A DNA stretch of 14,723 bases from CAYLPT01 sp964385645 (GCA_964385645.1 CAYLPT010000036.1:1-14723); one strand, 5' to 3'. Positions 1 to 7,181 are shown, counted from the first letter of the stretch. Notes: generated from the letters alone by a model not told the origin. Translations and numbers: made by a program.

Positions 1-1
1 G

Positions 2-262
2 GACATCGCGGGGCGGGTGACCAACGGCTATGTCGCCATCGAGGTGAGGGACACCGGCGTCGGGATTCCCCAAGGAGCCATCCCCCGCCTGGGCGAAGCT
101 TTCTACCGGGTGCGCACACAGGAGACCATGCAGGTGACCGGCACCGGCCTGGGGCTGTCCATCTGCAGGCAGATAATCGAGGCCCACAACGGTCATCTCG
201 AGATCGAGAGCGAAGAGGGCACCGGCAGCACCTTCCGTGTGCTGCTGCCCAGGATCAGTTAG
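2..262 (+). CDS. Sensor histidine kinase, C-terminal ATPase fragment (5' truncated)
   Basis: The reading frame is open from the left edge and ends with TAG, so only about the last 86 residues are visible. They form the C-terminal half of a HATPase_c domain: the G1 box DTGVGIP, an F-box-like FYRV, and the G2 box GTGLGLS, followed by the usual last strand ending EEGTGSTFRVLLP. The family binds ATP and autophosphorylates a histidine located upstream, outside the window. The sensing domain cannot be seen, so the stimulus is unknown. A response-regulator gene starts 45 nt downstream on the same strand, which suggests a two-component pair. The GTG at 17 is an internal codon and not a plausible start. 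Confidence 0.93.
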   Translation, partial: DIAGRVTNGYVAIEVRDTGVGIPQGAIPRLGEAFYRVRTQETMQVTGTGLGLSICRQIIEAHNGHLEIESEEGTGSTFRVLLPRIS

Positions 263-307
263 CGCCCGGCCGGCCGCACCCACCGGCCCAGCTTGAGGAG
301 AGCCAGC

Positions 308-748
308 ATGGCAGAGAGAGAGAAGCCGAAGATCCTCATCGTCGAGGACGATCCCGACACCGTAGAGGCCCTCACCCTCGTGCTCGAGAAGAACGGCTAC
401 GCCACCGCCAGCGCCCCCAACGCCGAGCAGGGCCTGGAGGCAGTGCGCAAGGAGCGCCCCAACCTCATCCTGCTCGATGTGATGATGCCAGCCGGCACGG
501 AGGGGTTCCACTTCGTCTGGACGCTGCGCAAGGACCCTGACCCCGCCCTCAGGGACCTGCCCATCATCGTCCTCACCGCCATCCACGAGACCAGCCCTGT
601 CAAGCTCTACCCTGATCAGGCCGACAGCACCTACCAGCCCTACGAGTACCTCCCCGTGCAGGCGTTCTTCGACAAGCCCGTGGACGCCGACAAGCTCATC
701 GCCGAGATCGAGCGCCTCCTGGGCGGGAGCGAGGGGGAGTCTGGGTAG
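308..748 (+). CDS. Stand-alone receiver-domain response regulator
   Basis: This 146-residue protein is a single REC domain with no output domain. The acidic pocket is in EDD (13-15), the phospho-acceptor is Asp57 in LLDVMMP, the switch threonine is Thr90 in LTA, and the conserved lysine is Lys123 in DKPV. Thr90 and Lys123 are 33 residues apart against 22 in CheY, so the beta4-beta5 region carries an insert of about 11 residues rich in Tyr, Pro and Asp. The ATG at 308 is preferred because GAGGAG at 295-300 is well spaced from it; the in-frame TTG at 293 would overlap that ribosome-binding site. Its likely partner is the kinase just upstream. With no DNA-binding domain it probably signals by protein contact or as a relay; that is inference. 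Confidence 0.92.
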   Translation: MAEREKPKILIVEDDPDTVEALTLVLEKNGYATASAPNAEQGLEAVRKERPNLILLDVMMPAGTEGFHFVWTLRKDPDPALRDLPIIVLTAIHETSPVKLYPDQADSTYQPYEYLPVQAFFDKPVDADKLIAEIERLLGGSEGESG

Positions 749-839
749 CGAGTCTGCGCCGCTCCGGGGCACAGGGGCGCCCGATCCGCTCCGCGTGGGC
801 CGACGCCAGTTCCTCACCGCCCGAACCCTGATCGTCCCG

Positions 840-903
840 TCTCCTGGAGGGGGACGCCTGGTCGCACTGGATGTCCCCACGGTCTCGCGGGAGTCGCAGG
901 AGA
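840..903. other. Nested inverted repeats in the gap between regulator and PDZ gene
   Basis: The 250-nt gap between 748 and 999 has no supported gene. It contains two nested perfect dyads: TCTCCTG (840-846) with CAGGAGA (897-903), and inside it GGGGAC (850-855) with GTCCCC (873-878). Together they could fold into a long imperfect hairpin acting as a terminator, mRNA structure or protein site. There is no T-tract, and short dyads are common by chance in GC-rich DNA. Confidence 0.2.
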
Positions 904-998
904 TTCGGGGGCGGGCGGCTAATGCGGCGGCATCCCCGGGAGACCAGGCGGCCGGAGACTTTCCCGCTTGCCGGGGGCGATTCCCCAGGAGGTCCGGA

Positions 999-1463
999 GT
1001 GAGAAAGCAGACCCAGTATCTCATCGCCGCGCTGCTGCTCGTCGTCGTGCTGTCGGCGGCCTTCGTCGTCTCCACGAGGCGGCCCGCTGCCTCGCCGGCG
1101 CCTATCCCTCAGGCCGAGGCGGTCCCCACGCCTATGCCCCCGGGCCCCCGGGAGCAGCGGCAGCCCTCCTCTCCCGCCGACCTCGTGCCCCTCGGGGTCA
1201 CCGGCAGGCCCAGCGCGACCGAGCCCCAGGGGCTGCAGATCACCGGCTTCGTACCCGCGGACAAGCCCTGGCCGCTTGAGGTCATAGGGGTCGAGGAGGG
1301 AGACGTCATCATCACCTGCAACGGTCAGCGGGAGCAGATGGCCCGCCGCCTCCAGGCGGCTGTGGAGGCGCTCCAAGAGCGGGGCGAGCCGATCGTGCTG
1401 GAGGTGCTGCGGGGCGGCGAACGGATCGTACTGGAGAGGACAGAGAGGCTGCCTGACGGCTAG
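999..1463 (+). CDS. Small membrane-anchored PDZ-like domain protein
   Basis: The protein is 154 residues from GTG 999. I chose this start because a perfect AGGAGGT lies at 987-993, five nt upstream; the open frame reaches further back, to 795, but that upstream part has no start signal and does not look protein-like. Residues about 7-25 form one hydrophobic helix (signal anchor). A Pro/Ala-rich linker follows to about residue 60. The last 90 residues resemble a PDZ domain: EEGDVIITCNGQ, a long helix with LQAAVEAL, then GEPIVLEVLRGGE. There is no protease domain, so it may be an adaptor or peptide-binding protein outside the cytoplasmic membrane. It lies downstream of the two-component genes but is separated by 250 nt, so co-regulation is uncertain. 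Confidence 0.82.
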   Translation: MRKQTQYLIAALLLVVVLSAAFVVSTRRPAASPAPIPQAEAVPTPMPPGPREQRQPSSPADLVPLGVTGRPSATEPQGLQITGFVPADKPWPLEVIGVEEGDVIITCNGQREQMARRLQAAVEALQERGEPIVLEVLRGGERIVLERTERLPDG

Positions 1464-1501
1464 GTCCTGCCTCCGTCGCAGCATGGGACCGAGGCCAGGC
1501 A

Positions 1502-1547
1502 GAGCGGCCCCGTCCCCGCCGTCTGGGGCGCCTCTCCGGGGCCGCTC
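1502..1547. terminator. GC-rich hairpin between convergent genes
   Basis: GAGCGGCCCCG (1502-1512) and CGGGGCCGCTC (1537-1547) form a perfect 11-bp inverted repeat. The 24-nt loop contains a further CCCC/GGGG pairing (1514-1517 with 1525-1528). It sits between the PDZ gene ending at 1463 on the + strand and the membrane-protein frame ending at 1702 on the - strand, where a two-way terminator is expected. There is no T-run, so intrinsic termination is not certain; it could instead stabilise 3' ends. Confidence 0.45.
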
Positions 1548-1701
1548 CCTGTGCGTTGCACAGGCACAGGCCTTGTTCCCCGCCGGCGCCTCGGTCAAAC
1601 CCGCCCCGGCGGCCGAGGCGCGCGTCCCTCAGAGAAGCCTATCGGTCCAGGTTCGCGGTGCCCTGACGCAGACGGGCCTGCGGCCCATCCCGCTCCCCGC
1701 T

Positions 1702-1845
1702 CTACCGCCGCGCTGGCGAGCGCACCTCCTCCAGGGTGAACGTGGTCTCGGCCTCCAGCCGCCCTCCCAGGGGGCCCACATCTATGGTCGCGTGTGCCCG
1801 GTACCGCTCCCGCTTGGCCACTCCCACGGAGTAGCAGGGGCCCCC
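1702..1845 (-). other. In-frame continuation of the membrane-protein gene beyond its TGA
   Basis: Directly after the TGA at 1846-1848 the same frame stays open for 47 codons and ends at TAG (1702-1704). The peptide begins GGPCYSVGVAKRERYRAH and then shows alternating hydrophobic and polar residues (HATIDVG, LEAETTFTL), typical of the last beta-strands of an Ig-like or FnIII-like fold. Codons end mostly in G or C, as in neighbouring genes. It has no start codon with a ribosome-binding site of its own, so it makes sense only as the C-terminus of the upstream frame, giving a 578-residue product. Whether cells ever translate it is unknown: readthrough, selenocysteine insertion, a recent nonsense mutation or a base error would all look like this. 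Confidence 0.7.
1817..1835 (-). promoter_or_regulatory. SECIS-like stem-loop just after the in-frame TGA
   Basis: In the - strand transcript, 10 nt after the UGA, GCUACUCC (1835-1828) pairs with GGAGUGGC (1824-1817) across a 3-nt GUG loop (1827-1825). That is eight pairs, one of them G-U. Known bacterial SECIS elements are short stem-loops within a few tens of nt of the UGA, with a small apical loop carrying a G near its start; this one has that shape and position. Hairpins of this size also arise by chance at this GC content, and a GGGGCCCC palindrome next to the UGA offers competing folds. Confidence 0.3.
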
Positions 1846-3438
1846 TCAGGTGAAGCCAAGGTTCTCGAGGGTGTCCCGCGTGGAGGCGGTCTCCCGCCCC
1901 GCGCTGTCGGTCACCACCAGCGCCGCCTTCACGCTCTCGCCGTTGCGCTGCACGTCAGCCACCGGCACCTCGCCCGACATCGCCTGCACCGCCAGCCCCA
2001 CCGTGTCCCCTCCCTCCCGGCCGGGTGCGGCGATCACCTTCAGGGCCGTGACCCGCCCGGGAATGAGGAAGGGAAGCGGCTCCACCGTCTCCAGGGAGAG
2101 GCTGAGGCCCTCGAGCGGGCCCTGCGTGACACACGCCCACTCGTCAGCGCCCTCCCCCCACTTCGACACTGAGGTCATGAGGCAAGAGAGCGACTCTAGC
2201 CGCTCCTCCGGCGTCATCTCGCCGGCAGCGAAGCGGAACACCCTGAACGAGGAGAGCACCTGCCGACACCCTTCGGGCAGGTCATGGGCCGGCACCGGCA
2301 GCTCGACGGCCGGATAGGAGGCGGCCATAGGCTGCCTCTCGGCCGGCGCCGGCGCCGCGGCGGCCAGGCCCTCCGGGCTGCTGGCGACGCGCAGGGCGTC
2401 ATCGGCTAGCTCGATGTAGACGGTCGTCTCCGGGCTCACCTGTAGCGCCGCGTAGAGTGAGCCCAGGGGCTCCGCCTCCCGCTCCTCGTGCCATTCCCCC
2501 AGGTGAGAAGGCCACTCACGGACTGCCGAGAGTCCCAGAAGGGTGGCGGCGAGCAGCGCCGCCGCCGCGCCCAGCGCCGGAAGCAGCGAGACCGGCGCCC
2601 ACCTCGCCAGCCGCCTCCCCCTCACCGCGGCCGCCACGAATAGCAGCGCCGAAACGGCCGCCGTCCCGACTACGGCCCACAACCAGGCCGGCGCGCGCGC
2701 GAGAACACCCCGGGTCTCAGAGAGAGCGGCCGCTGTCACCGCCCCTACAGCCACAATCACCCATACCACCGCGGCCGCCCCCAGCGTCCACCGATGCCCC
2801 GGGCCGCGCATCCGCCACGCCGCGAGCAGGGCCATGCTGAGCCCCAGGAACGCCCCGGCCGCAGTGAGTAGCGACGCCAGGGCGACGGAGGAGGACCTTA
2901 TCGCCCCCCACTCCAGACCGAAGGCCGCCCCCACAACTCCACCCAGCCACGTCCAGCCGACTGCGACCGCGACCGCGTGTCCGCGGCGCTCCGGCGACAG
3001 CCGCGCCCCCAGCAGCCCGCAGCCCCCCGCGATCGCCGCCGCAACGAGGTGAAGCCCAGCGGCAAGGCCGATGTTGACAGGCGACTGTGCTCGCCACACC
3101 GCTGGAACAGACTGACCGAGCCAGAGAACACACCCGGCGAGGAAGGCACCTACCGCCGGCGCCCACCACCGTCTGCCAATGATCCCGACGAGGATGGCCG
3201 CTGGGGCCAGCAGCAGGATCACCCCTGCGAACACCCCCATCTCGGAGGCGAGACTGTGTGTCGGGAGCCCCCAGGCCCACCACCAGGTAGCCGCCAGGTC
3301 CACTGCAACGAGACCGACCAGCACGACGACGGCGGTCAGCACCACCGCGCCGACCGCCCTTCCTGCCCCGGCCGCGCGGGCAACGCGCCTGGGCCTTTGG
3401 CCCTCAACTGCCCCCTGCGGAGAGTGCGTAGTCCCCAT
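1846..3438 (-). CDS. Polytopic membrane protein with soluble C-terminal half (in-frame TGA end)
   Basis: I do not recognise the family. From ATG 3438 to the first stop the product is 530 residues. The ATG is preferred over the longer open frame (to 3585) because AGGGAG lies 10 nt upstream and the extra 49 residues look non-coding. Residues about 25-305 contain roughly nine hydrophobic helices. The remaining ~225 residues are soluble, with three cysteines (in EGCRQ, LSCLM and WACVT) and, at the end, a beta-rich Ig-like stretch (RVTALKVIAAP to ALVVTDSAGRE). The TGA at 1846-1848 cuts this last domain before its final strands, which continue in frame to 1702. The first-stop product may therefore be truncated, or the TGA may be recoded. 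It is probably the last gene of the glmS operon. Its function is unknown; a role in the envelope is only a guess. Confidence 0.8.
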   Translation of the reverse strand: MGTTHSPQGAVEGQRPRRVARAAGAGRAVGAVVLTAVVVLVGLVAVDLAATWWWAWGLPTHSLASEMGVFAGVILLLAPAAILVGIIGRRWWAPAVGAFLAGCVLWLGQSVPAVWRAQSPVNIGLAAGLHLVAAAIAGGCGLLGARLSPERRGHAVAVAVGWTWLGGVVGAAFGLEWGAIRSSSVALASLLTAAGAFLGLSMALLAAWRMRGPGHRWTLGAAAVVWVIVAVGAVTAAALSETRGVLARAPAWLWAVVGTAAVSALLFVAAAVRGRRLARWAPVSLLPALGAAAALLAATLLGLSAVREWPSHLGEWHEEREAEPLGSLYAALQVSPETTVYIELADDALRVASSPEGLAAAAPAPAERQPMAASYPAVELPVPAHDLPEGCRQVLSSFRVFRFAAGEMTPEERLESLSCLMTSVSKWGEGADEWACVTQGPLEGLSLSLETVEPLPFLIPGRVTALKVIAAPGREGGDTVGLAVQAMSGEVPVADVQRNGESVKAALVVTDSAGRETASTRDTLENLGFT

Positions 3439-3656
3439 GTTGGTCGAGCTCCCTTCGTGGCCGCCGGCTCCCGCCACACTGCCTCCGGCAGCCGGTGATG
3501 CGCTCCTCGCTCGCCACGCCCGGTGGCCCGGCGGAACGCCGACCGCCGCCCCCCGGGCCAGAAGCCGACCCGACCGCGCGGTCAACGCCGCGGACGAGTG
3601 TCACGACGACGATGGGGACCCCGAATCATGCCCCGGCTGCCAGAGCGCCCCTGATT
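3439..3656. other. Intergenic gap between the two membrane-protein genes
   Basis: No gene is supported in these 218 nt. Just past the TAG of the small membrane gene, on the - strand, is a dyad with arms GAATCA and TGATTC (3652-3657 and 3623-3628). The 23-nt spacer between the arms pairs poorly, so I do not call it a terminator. A TTGACC occurs on the - strand but no convincing -10 box follows at the right distance. The large membrane gene could be transcribed from the upstream operon or from an unseen promoter here. Confidence 0.3.
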
Positions 3657-3980
3657 CTAGGCCGTCGCGCCACCGCTGTCAACGGCCTGCGGCGTTCCCC
3701 TTGGCCACCCCTGCGCCCGCGCCGGGATGGCGCGGCGTCCCCCGGACAGCAGCCGCCTCGCCGCTCGCCCCAGGCAGCTCAAGGCCAGCAGCAGCGGGAG
3801 CGTACCTGAGCCCAGCAGGCGCGGGATGTCCCCCTCCGGCCCGAACGGCGCCCAGCCTGCCTCGCCCCGGCAGCGGGCCGCGCCCACGCTGAACAGGCCC
3901 ACCAGCCCGAGGCCGGCGCACCACGCGATGGCGTTCTGCCACCGCGGCGCCCGCGCCCGACGATCTCCCTCTCCGGCCAT
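3657..3980 (-). CDS. Small two-helix membrane protein, hypothetical
   Basis: This 107-residue protein belongs to no family I recognise. ATG 3980 is preceded by a strong GGGAGG with 7-nt spacing, the main reason for calling it. Two hydrophobic segments are visible: about residues 15-33 (AIAWCAGLGLVGLFSVGAA) and about 54-70 (RLLGSGTLPLLLALSCLG). Basic clusters lie before the first (RRARAPR) and after the second (GRAARRLL, GGRRA), with a neutral to acidic loop between. By the positive-inside rule this gives a hairpin with both ends in the cytoplasm. It starts 85 nt after glmS and precedes the large membrane-protein gene, so it probably shares their transcript. The last ~20 residues look unstructured. 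Confidence 0.62.
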   Translation of the reverse strand: MAGEGDRRARAPRWQNAIAWCAGLGLVGLFSVGAARCRGEAGWAPFGPEGDIPRLLGSGTLPLLLALSCLGRAARRLLSGGRRAIPARAQGWPRGTPQAVDSGGATA

Positions 3981-4065
3981 CTATCGGCCTCCCCCCTGCC
4001 GGCTCGTCACGGCCTCGCTTCTCCGGCCCCTGCCCAACCCCTGCCGGCCGGGCGCTCCCCGTGGG

Positions 4066-5901
4066 CTATTCGACGGTCACGCTCTTGGCCAGGTTGCGGG
4101 GCTGGTCAATCTCCCGACCCCACAGGTCGGCGACATAGTAGGCGTAGAGCTGCATCGGGATGCCCGCGAGCACCGGCGAAAGCACCTCCTCGGTCTCGGG
4201 GATCCGGATCACGTCGTCGGCGTACTTGCCGATCTCCTCGTCGCCCTCGTTGGCGATGGCGATCACCTTGCCGCCGCGGGCGCGGATCTCCTGGAGGTTG
4301 CCCAGCGACTTCTCGTAGTGCGGCCCCTTGACCACCGCTGATAGGATGGCGACCTCGTCGGTCACAAGGGCGAGCGGGCCGTGCTTCATCTCGCCTGCGG
4401 CGTAGCCCTCCGCGTCCAGGTAGGCGATCTCCTTGATCTTGAGCGCGCCCTCCATCGCCGTGCAGTAGTGCGCGCCTCGCCCCAAGTACAGGTAGCGCAT
4501 CACCTGCTTGTACTTGCGCGCCAGATCGAGGATGTGGTCGGCCTGCAGGAGCGCCTCCTCGGCCTGGTCGGGGAGGCGCTTGAGGCCGCGCAGGAGCCGC
4601 CGCGCCGCGCGCTCTGTCAGGGCGCCGCGCACCTGCCCCAGGTGCACGCAGAACAGCAACATAGCCAGGATCTGGCTCGTGTAGGCCTTCGTCGAGGCCA
4701 CCCCGATCTCGGGGCCGGCGTGGATGTAAAGCACCCCGTCCGCCTCCCGCGCCACCGAGCTGCCCACCACATTGGTGATCGCCAGCACCTTGGCGCCCCG
4801 GCGCCGCGCCATGCGCATCGCCTGGAGCGTATCCGCGGTCTCGCCGGACTGGCTGATGGCGATGCCCAGGGTCCGCGGGTCGAAGACGCACTCGCGGTGC
4901 TGCAGCTCCGAGGCCACGTCCACGATCACCGGCGCCCCGCACAGCTTCTCGATTGCGTACTGGCCCGCCATGCCGGCGTAGGAGGCCGTCCCGCAGGCGA
5001 TGATAGCGATCTTGTTGATCCGGCGCAGATAGCCGTCGCTCAGCCCCAGCCCCTCCAGGTTGAGCGAGGGCCCGCGGCCGGAGATGCGCTCCCCGATGGT
5101 CTCCCGGAGGGCCGCCGGCTGCTCGAAGATCTCCTTGATCATGAAGTGCTTGTGGCCGCCCTTCTCGGCCATCGCCGCGTCCCACTCTACGTGGAAGACC
5201 GACTTGGGCGCCGGCTCCCCGCGCAGGGTCTTCACCTGCACGTCGCCCTCGGTCAGCACGACCATCTCGCCGTTGTCAATCAGATAGGCCTGCCGGGTGA
5301 AGGCGAGGATGGCGGGTATGTCGGAGGCGACGAAGTTCTCGCCGCCCTGCTCGCCCAGCCCCACCACGAGGGGGCTGTACTGGCGGGCGGCCACGAGGCG
5401 GCCGGGCTCGGCATCGCACATGGCGACCACGGCATAGGAGCCCTCGATATCCCGCAGCGCCCGCCGCAGCGCCTTCTCGAGGTCGCCGTCGTAGTACTCC
5501 TCGAGCAGGTGGGGGAAGACCTCAGTGTCGGTCTCGGAGCGGAACTCGTGCCCCCCGGCCTGGAGCCGCTCCCGCAGCGCGAGGTAGTTCTCAATGATGC
5601 CGTTGTGGACCACTGCGATCCGGCCCTCGCAGTCGGTGTGGGGGTGGGCGTTGCGCGTCAGGGGCGGGCCATGGGTCGCCCAGCGGGTGTGCGCAATGCC
5701 CATCCGGCCCACTGGCTTCTCCTTCTCCAACAGCGAGCAGAGCACAGACAGCTTGCCCTCCCGCTTGACAACCTGGATCGCGCCGTCCACGAGCACCGCC
5801 ACGCCGGCCGAGTCGTAACCGCGGTACTCCAGCCTGCGCAAGCCCTCCAGCAGCACCTCTACCGTGTCGCGGCTGCCGAGATATCCCATGATGCCACACA
5901 T
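4066..5901 (-). CDS. glmS: Glutamine--fructose-6-phosphate aminotransferase (isomerizing)
   Basis: This cytoplasmic enzyme converts fructose-6-phosphate and glutamine to glucosamine-6-phosphate and glutamate, the first step toward UDP-GlcNAc for peptidoglycan and LPS. The product is 611 residues, the normal size. It opens with MCGIMGYLG, so Cys2 becomes the N-terminal glutaminase nucleophile after Met removal. Further glutaminase motifs are RRLEYRGYDSAG, HTRWATHG and HNGIIENY. Two SIS isomerase domains follow, with ACGTASYAG, SQSGETADT, STKAYTSQ and AEGYAAGEMKHGPLAL, and the conserved end LAKSVTVE. The open frame extends to 6165, but ATG 5901 is the true start: the N-terminal Cys is required, and AGGAGC lies just upstream. 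It begins 52 nt after the GT4 gene, probably on the same transcript; that gap is too short to hold a glmS ribozyme. Confidence 0.98.
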   Translation of the reverse strand: MCGIMGYLGSRDTVEVLLEGLRRLEYRGYDSAGVAVLVDGAIQVVKREGKLSVLCSLLEKEKPVGRMGIAHTRWATHGPPLTRNAHPHTDCEGRIAVVHNGIIENYLALRERLQAGGHEFRSETDTEVFPHLLEEYYDGDLEKALRRALRDIEGSYAVVAMCDAEPGRLVAARQYSPLVVGLGEQGGENFVASDIPAILAFTRQAYLIDNGEMVVLTEGDVQVKTLRGEPAPKSVFHVEWDAAMAEKGGHKHFMIKEIFEQPAALRETIGERISGRGPSLNLEGLGLSDGYLRRINKIAIIACGTASYAGMAGQYAIEKLCGAPVIVDVASELQHRECVFDPRTLGIAISQSGETADTLQAMRMARRRGAKVLAITNVVGSSVAREADGVLYIHAGPEIGVASTKAYTSQILAMLLFCVHLGQVRGALTERAARRLLRGLKRLPDQAEEALLQADHILDLARKYKQVMRYLYLGRGAHYCTAMEGALKIKEIAYLDAEGYAAGEMKHGPLALVTDEVAILSAVVKGPHYEKSLGNLQEIRARGGKVIAIANEGDEEIGKYADDVIRIPETEEVLSPVLAGIPMQLYAYYVADLWGREIDQPRNLAKSVTVE

Positions 5902-5953
5902 GAGCTCGCTCCTTGACCAACTGCTGGTGATCCCCGATCGGCCCGGACCCCGC

Positions 5954-7096
5954 TCAGCCAGACAGCACGCGCCGGTACAAGTCCACCACGCGCTGCGCCA
6001 TCCGGCCCGCAGAGAACTCTTCGGCGCGGGCGCGCGCCCGACCTGCCAGGGCGCGGCGCAGCTCCTCGGACTGCAACACCTGGGCCAGGCCCTCGGCGAG
6101 CGCGCCCGCGGTGGGCGCCACCAGCAGCCCATCCACCCCGGGCCGGACCAAGTCCGCCACCGCACCCGAGCGCACCGCGACCGGCGGCGCGCCCAGGGCC
6201 ATCGCCTCCAGCACCGCCACGCCCTGGGTGTCGGTCAGGGAGGCGAAGGCGAACACATCCGAGTCGGCCAGGCAGTCGAACACCCGCTCGCGCGGCAGAT
6301 AGCCGGTCACGTGGACCCGCGCGGCGACGCCCAGGGTCTCCGCCAGCCGTCGGCAATCCTCATACCAGGGGCCCCCGCCGATCAGCAGCAGGTGCGCCTC
6401 GTGCAGGGCGCGCGGCAGGAGAGCGAAGGCCTGCAGCAGCATGTCAATGCTCTTCTCGCGGGCGATCCGACCGGTGTAGGCGATCAGGGGGACGCCCTCC
6501 GGGATCCCGAAGCGCGCCCGCGCGGGCAGCCGGGGGCGGCTGCGGATGAGGTCGAGGTCAATGCCTGTGGGGATTGGCTCGATGGGGCGCACGACGCCGT
6601 AGGAGCGCAGGACCTCGGCCACCGAGGCGGTGGGGACCACCACCGCGGCGGCCGAGTTAGCGTACTCGCGGCTCACCCAGACGGCGAGGCGTCGCACCAG
6701 GGGCTGGGGCAGGGGCACATAGTGGGCGTAGGCTCGGATGAGAGTGTGGTATGTAAACACCAGGGGGCAGCCCAGCCGCCGGGCGAGGCGACGGCCCTCG
6801 CGCCCCACGATGAAAGGGTGCTGCGAGTGCACGATGTCCGGGGGATGGGCGGCGATGGCGCGGCGGAGGAGGTGGCCGCTGTAGGGGATCGCCAGCGGAT
6901 AGCGGGGACGCCTGGGCGGAGACACCGAGGGGAGCCGATGCACGTTCGGCTCGACCTCCCGGTGTCCGGGGTAGGCCGGCGCGACGATGTGCACCTCGTG
7001 GCCTTGCTTCGACAGCTCCCCGGCCAGCGTCACCACCGATACCACCACTCCGTTGACGATCGGGCGATAGCACTCGGTGAAGACCGCGATTCGCAT
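5954..7096 (-). CDS. GT4 glycosyltransferase, diacylglycerol-glucosyltransferase-like
   Basis: The 380-residue protein has the GT-B fold of family GT4. The N-terminal Rossmann half holds RPIVNGVVVS and GHEVHIVAP. HSQHPFIVG and TYHTLIRAYAHYVP resemble glycosyltransferases that add a hexose to diacylglycerol. The C-terminal half has YTGRIAREKSID and the nucleotide-sugar motif LTDTQGVAVLEAMALG. The first Glu of the usual EX7E motif is Asp289 here, paired with Glu297; this is conservative but worth noting. The start is ATG 7096, with only a weak AGG upstream. It is the first gene after the promoter at 7153-7181 and precedes glmS. A glycolipid or surface-glycan role is likely; the acceptor is not determined by the sequence. 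Confidence 0.88.
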   Translation of the reverse strand: MRIAVFTECYRPIVNGVVVSVVTLAGELSKQGHEVHIVAPAYPGHREVEPNVHRLPSVSPPRRPRYPLAIPYSGHLLRRAIAAHPPDIVHSQHPFIVGREGRRLARRLGCPLVFTYHTLIRAYAHYVPLPQPLVRRLAVWVSREYANSAAAVVVPTASVAEVLRSYGVVRPIEPIPTGIDLDLIRSRPRLPARARFGIPEGVPLIAYTGRIAREKSIDMLLQAFALLPRALHEAHLLLIGGGPWYEDCRRLAETLGVAARVHVTGYLPRERVFDCLADSDVFAFASLTDTQGVAVLEAMALGAPPVAVRSGAVADLVRPGVDGLLVAPTAGALAEGLAQVLQSEELRRALAGRARARAEEFSAGRMAQRVVDLYRRVLSG

Positions 7097-7152
7097 GGGC
7101 GAGCCTGTCCCGCGATGTCGCAGAACGGCGCGCGGCCCGGGGAGGCGGCGGT

Positions 7153-7181
7153 AGGGTAGCAGAAGCGTCGGCCGAAGTCAA
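7153..7181 (-). promoter_or_regulatory. Sigma-70-like promoter for the GT4-glmS operon
   Basis: On the - strand TTGACT (7181-7176) is followed after exactly 17 nt by TACCCT (7158-7153). The -35 box matches five of six consensus bases; the -10 box matches three, including the key TA and final T. Transcription would begin near 7146, giving a leader of about 50 nt before ATG 7096. It lies in the 125-nt gap between divergent genes. I see no equally good promoter for the + strand gene amrB in this gap. Confidence 0.55.

Noticed and set aside
696..1598. 300-codon open frame on the - strand across the regulator end and PDZ gene
   Set aside because: It overlaps a PDZ gene with a perfect ribosome-binding site and looks like a GC shadow.
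1846..1848. Genome-wide reassignment of TGA to an amino acid
   Set aside because: Several neighbouring genes (GT4, amrB, rfaE2, both tandem glycosyltransferases, the fusion) end at TGA at family-appropriate points, several as overlapping start-stop junctions.
3623..3657. GAATCA/TGATTC dyad as a terminator of the small membrane gene
   Set aside because: Only six base pairs, a 23-nt spacer that pairs poorly and no T-run.
4381..5916. 511-codon open frame on the + strand opposite glmS
   Set aside because: It is antisense to a certain glmS gene. GC-rich codon bias keeps the opposite strand open; the translation has no recognisable motif.
5902..5953. glmS ribozyme or other riboswitch upstream of glmS
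   Set aside because: The gap is only 52 nt, shorter than the ribozyme, and no matching structure is visible.
5902..6165. N-terminal extension of glmS
   Set aside because: GlmS needs Cys directly after the initiator Met, and the extension overlaps the GT4 gene.
5864..7159. 431-codon open frame on the + strand opposite the GT4 gene
   Set aside because: Shadow of a well-supported glycosyltransferase; rich in His, Gln, Gly and Arg with no domain.
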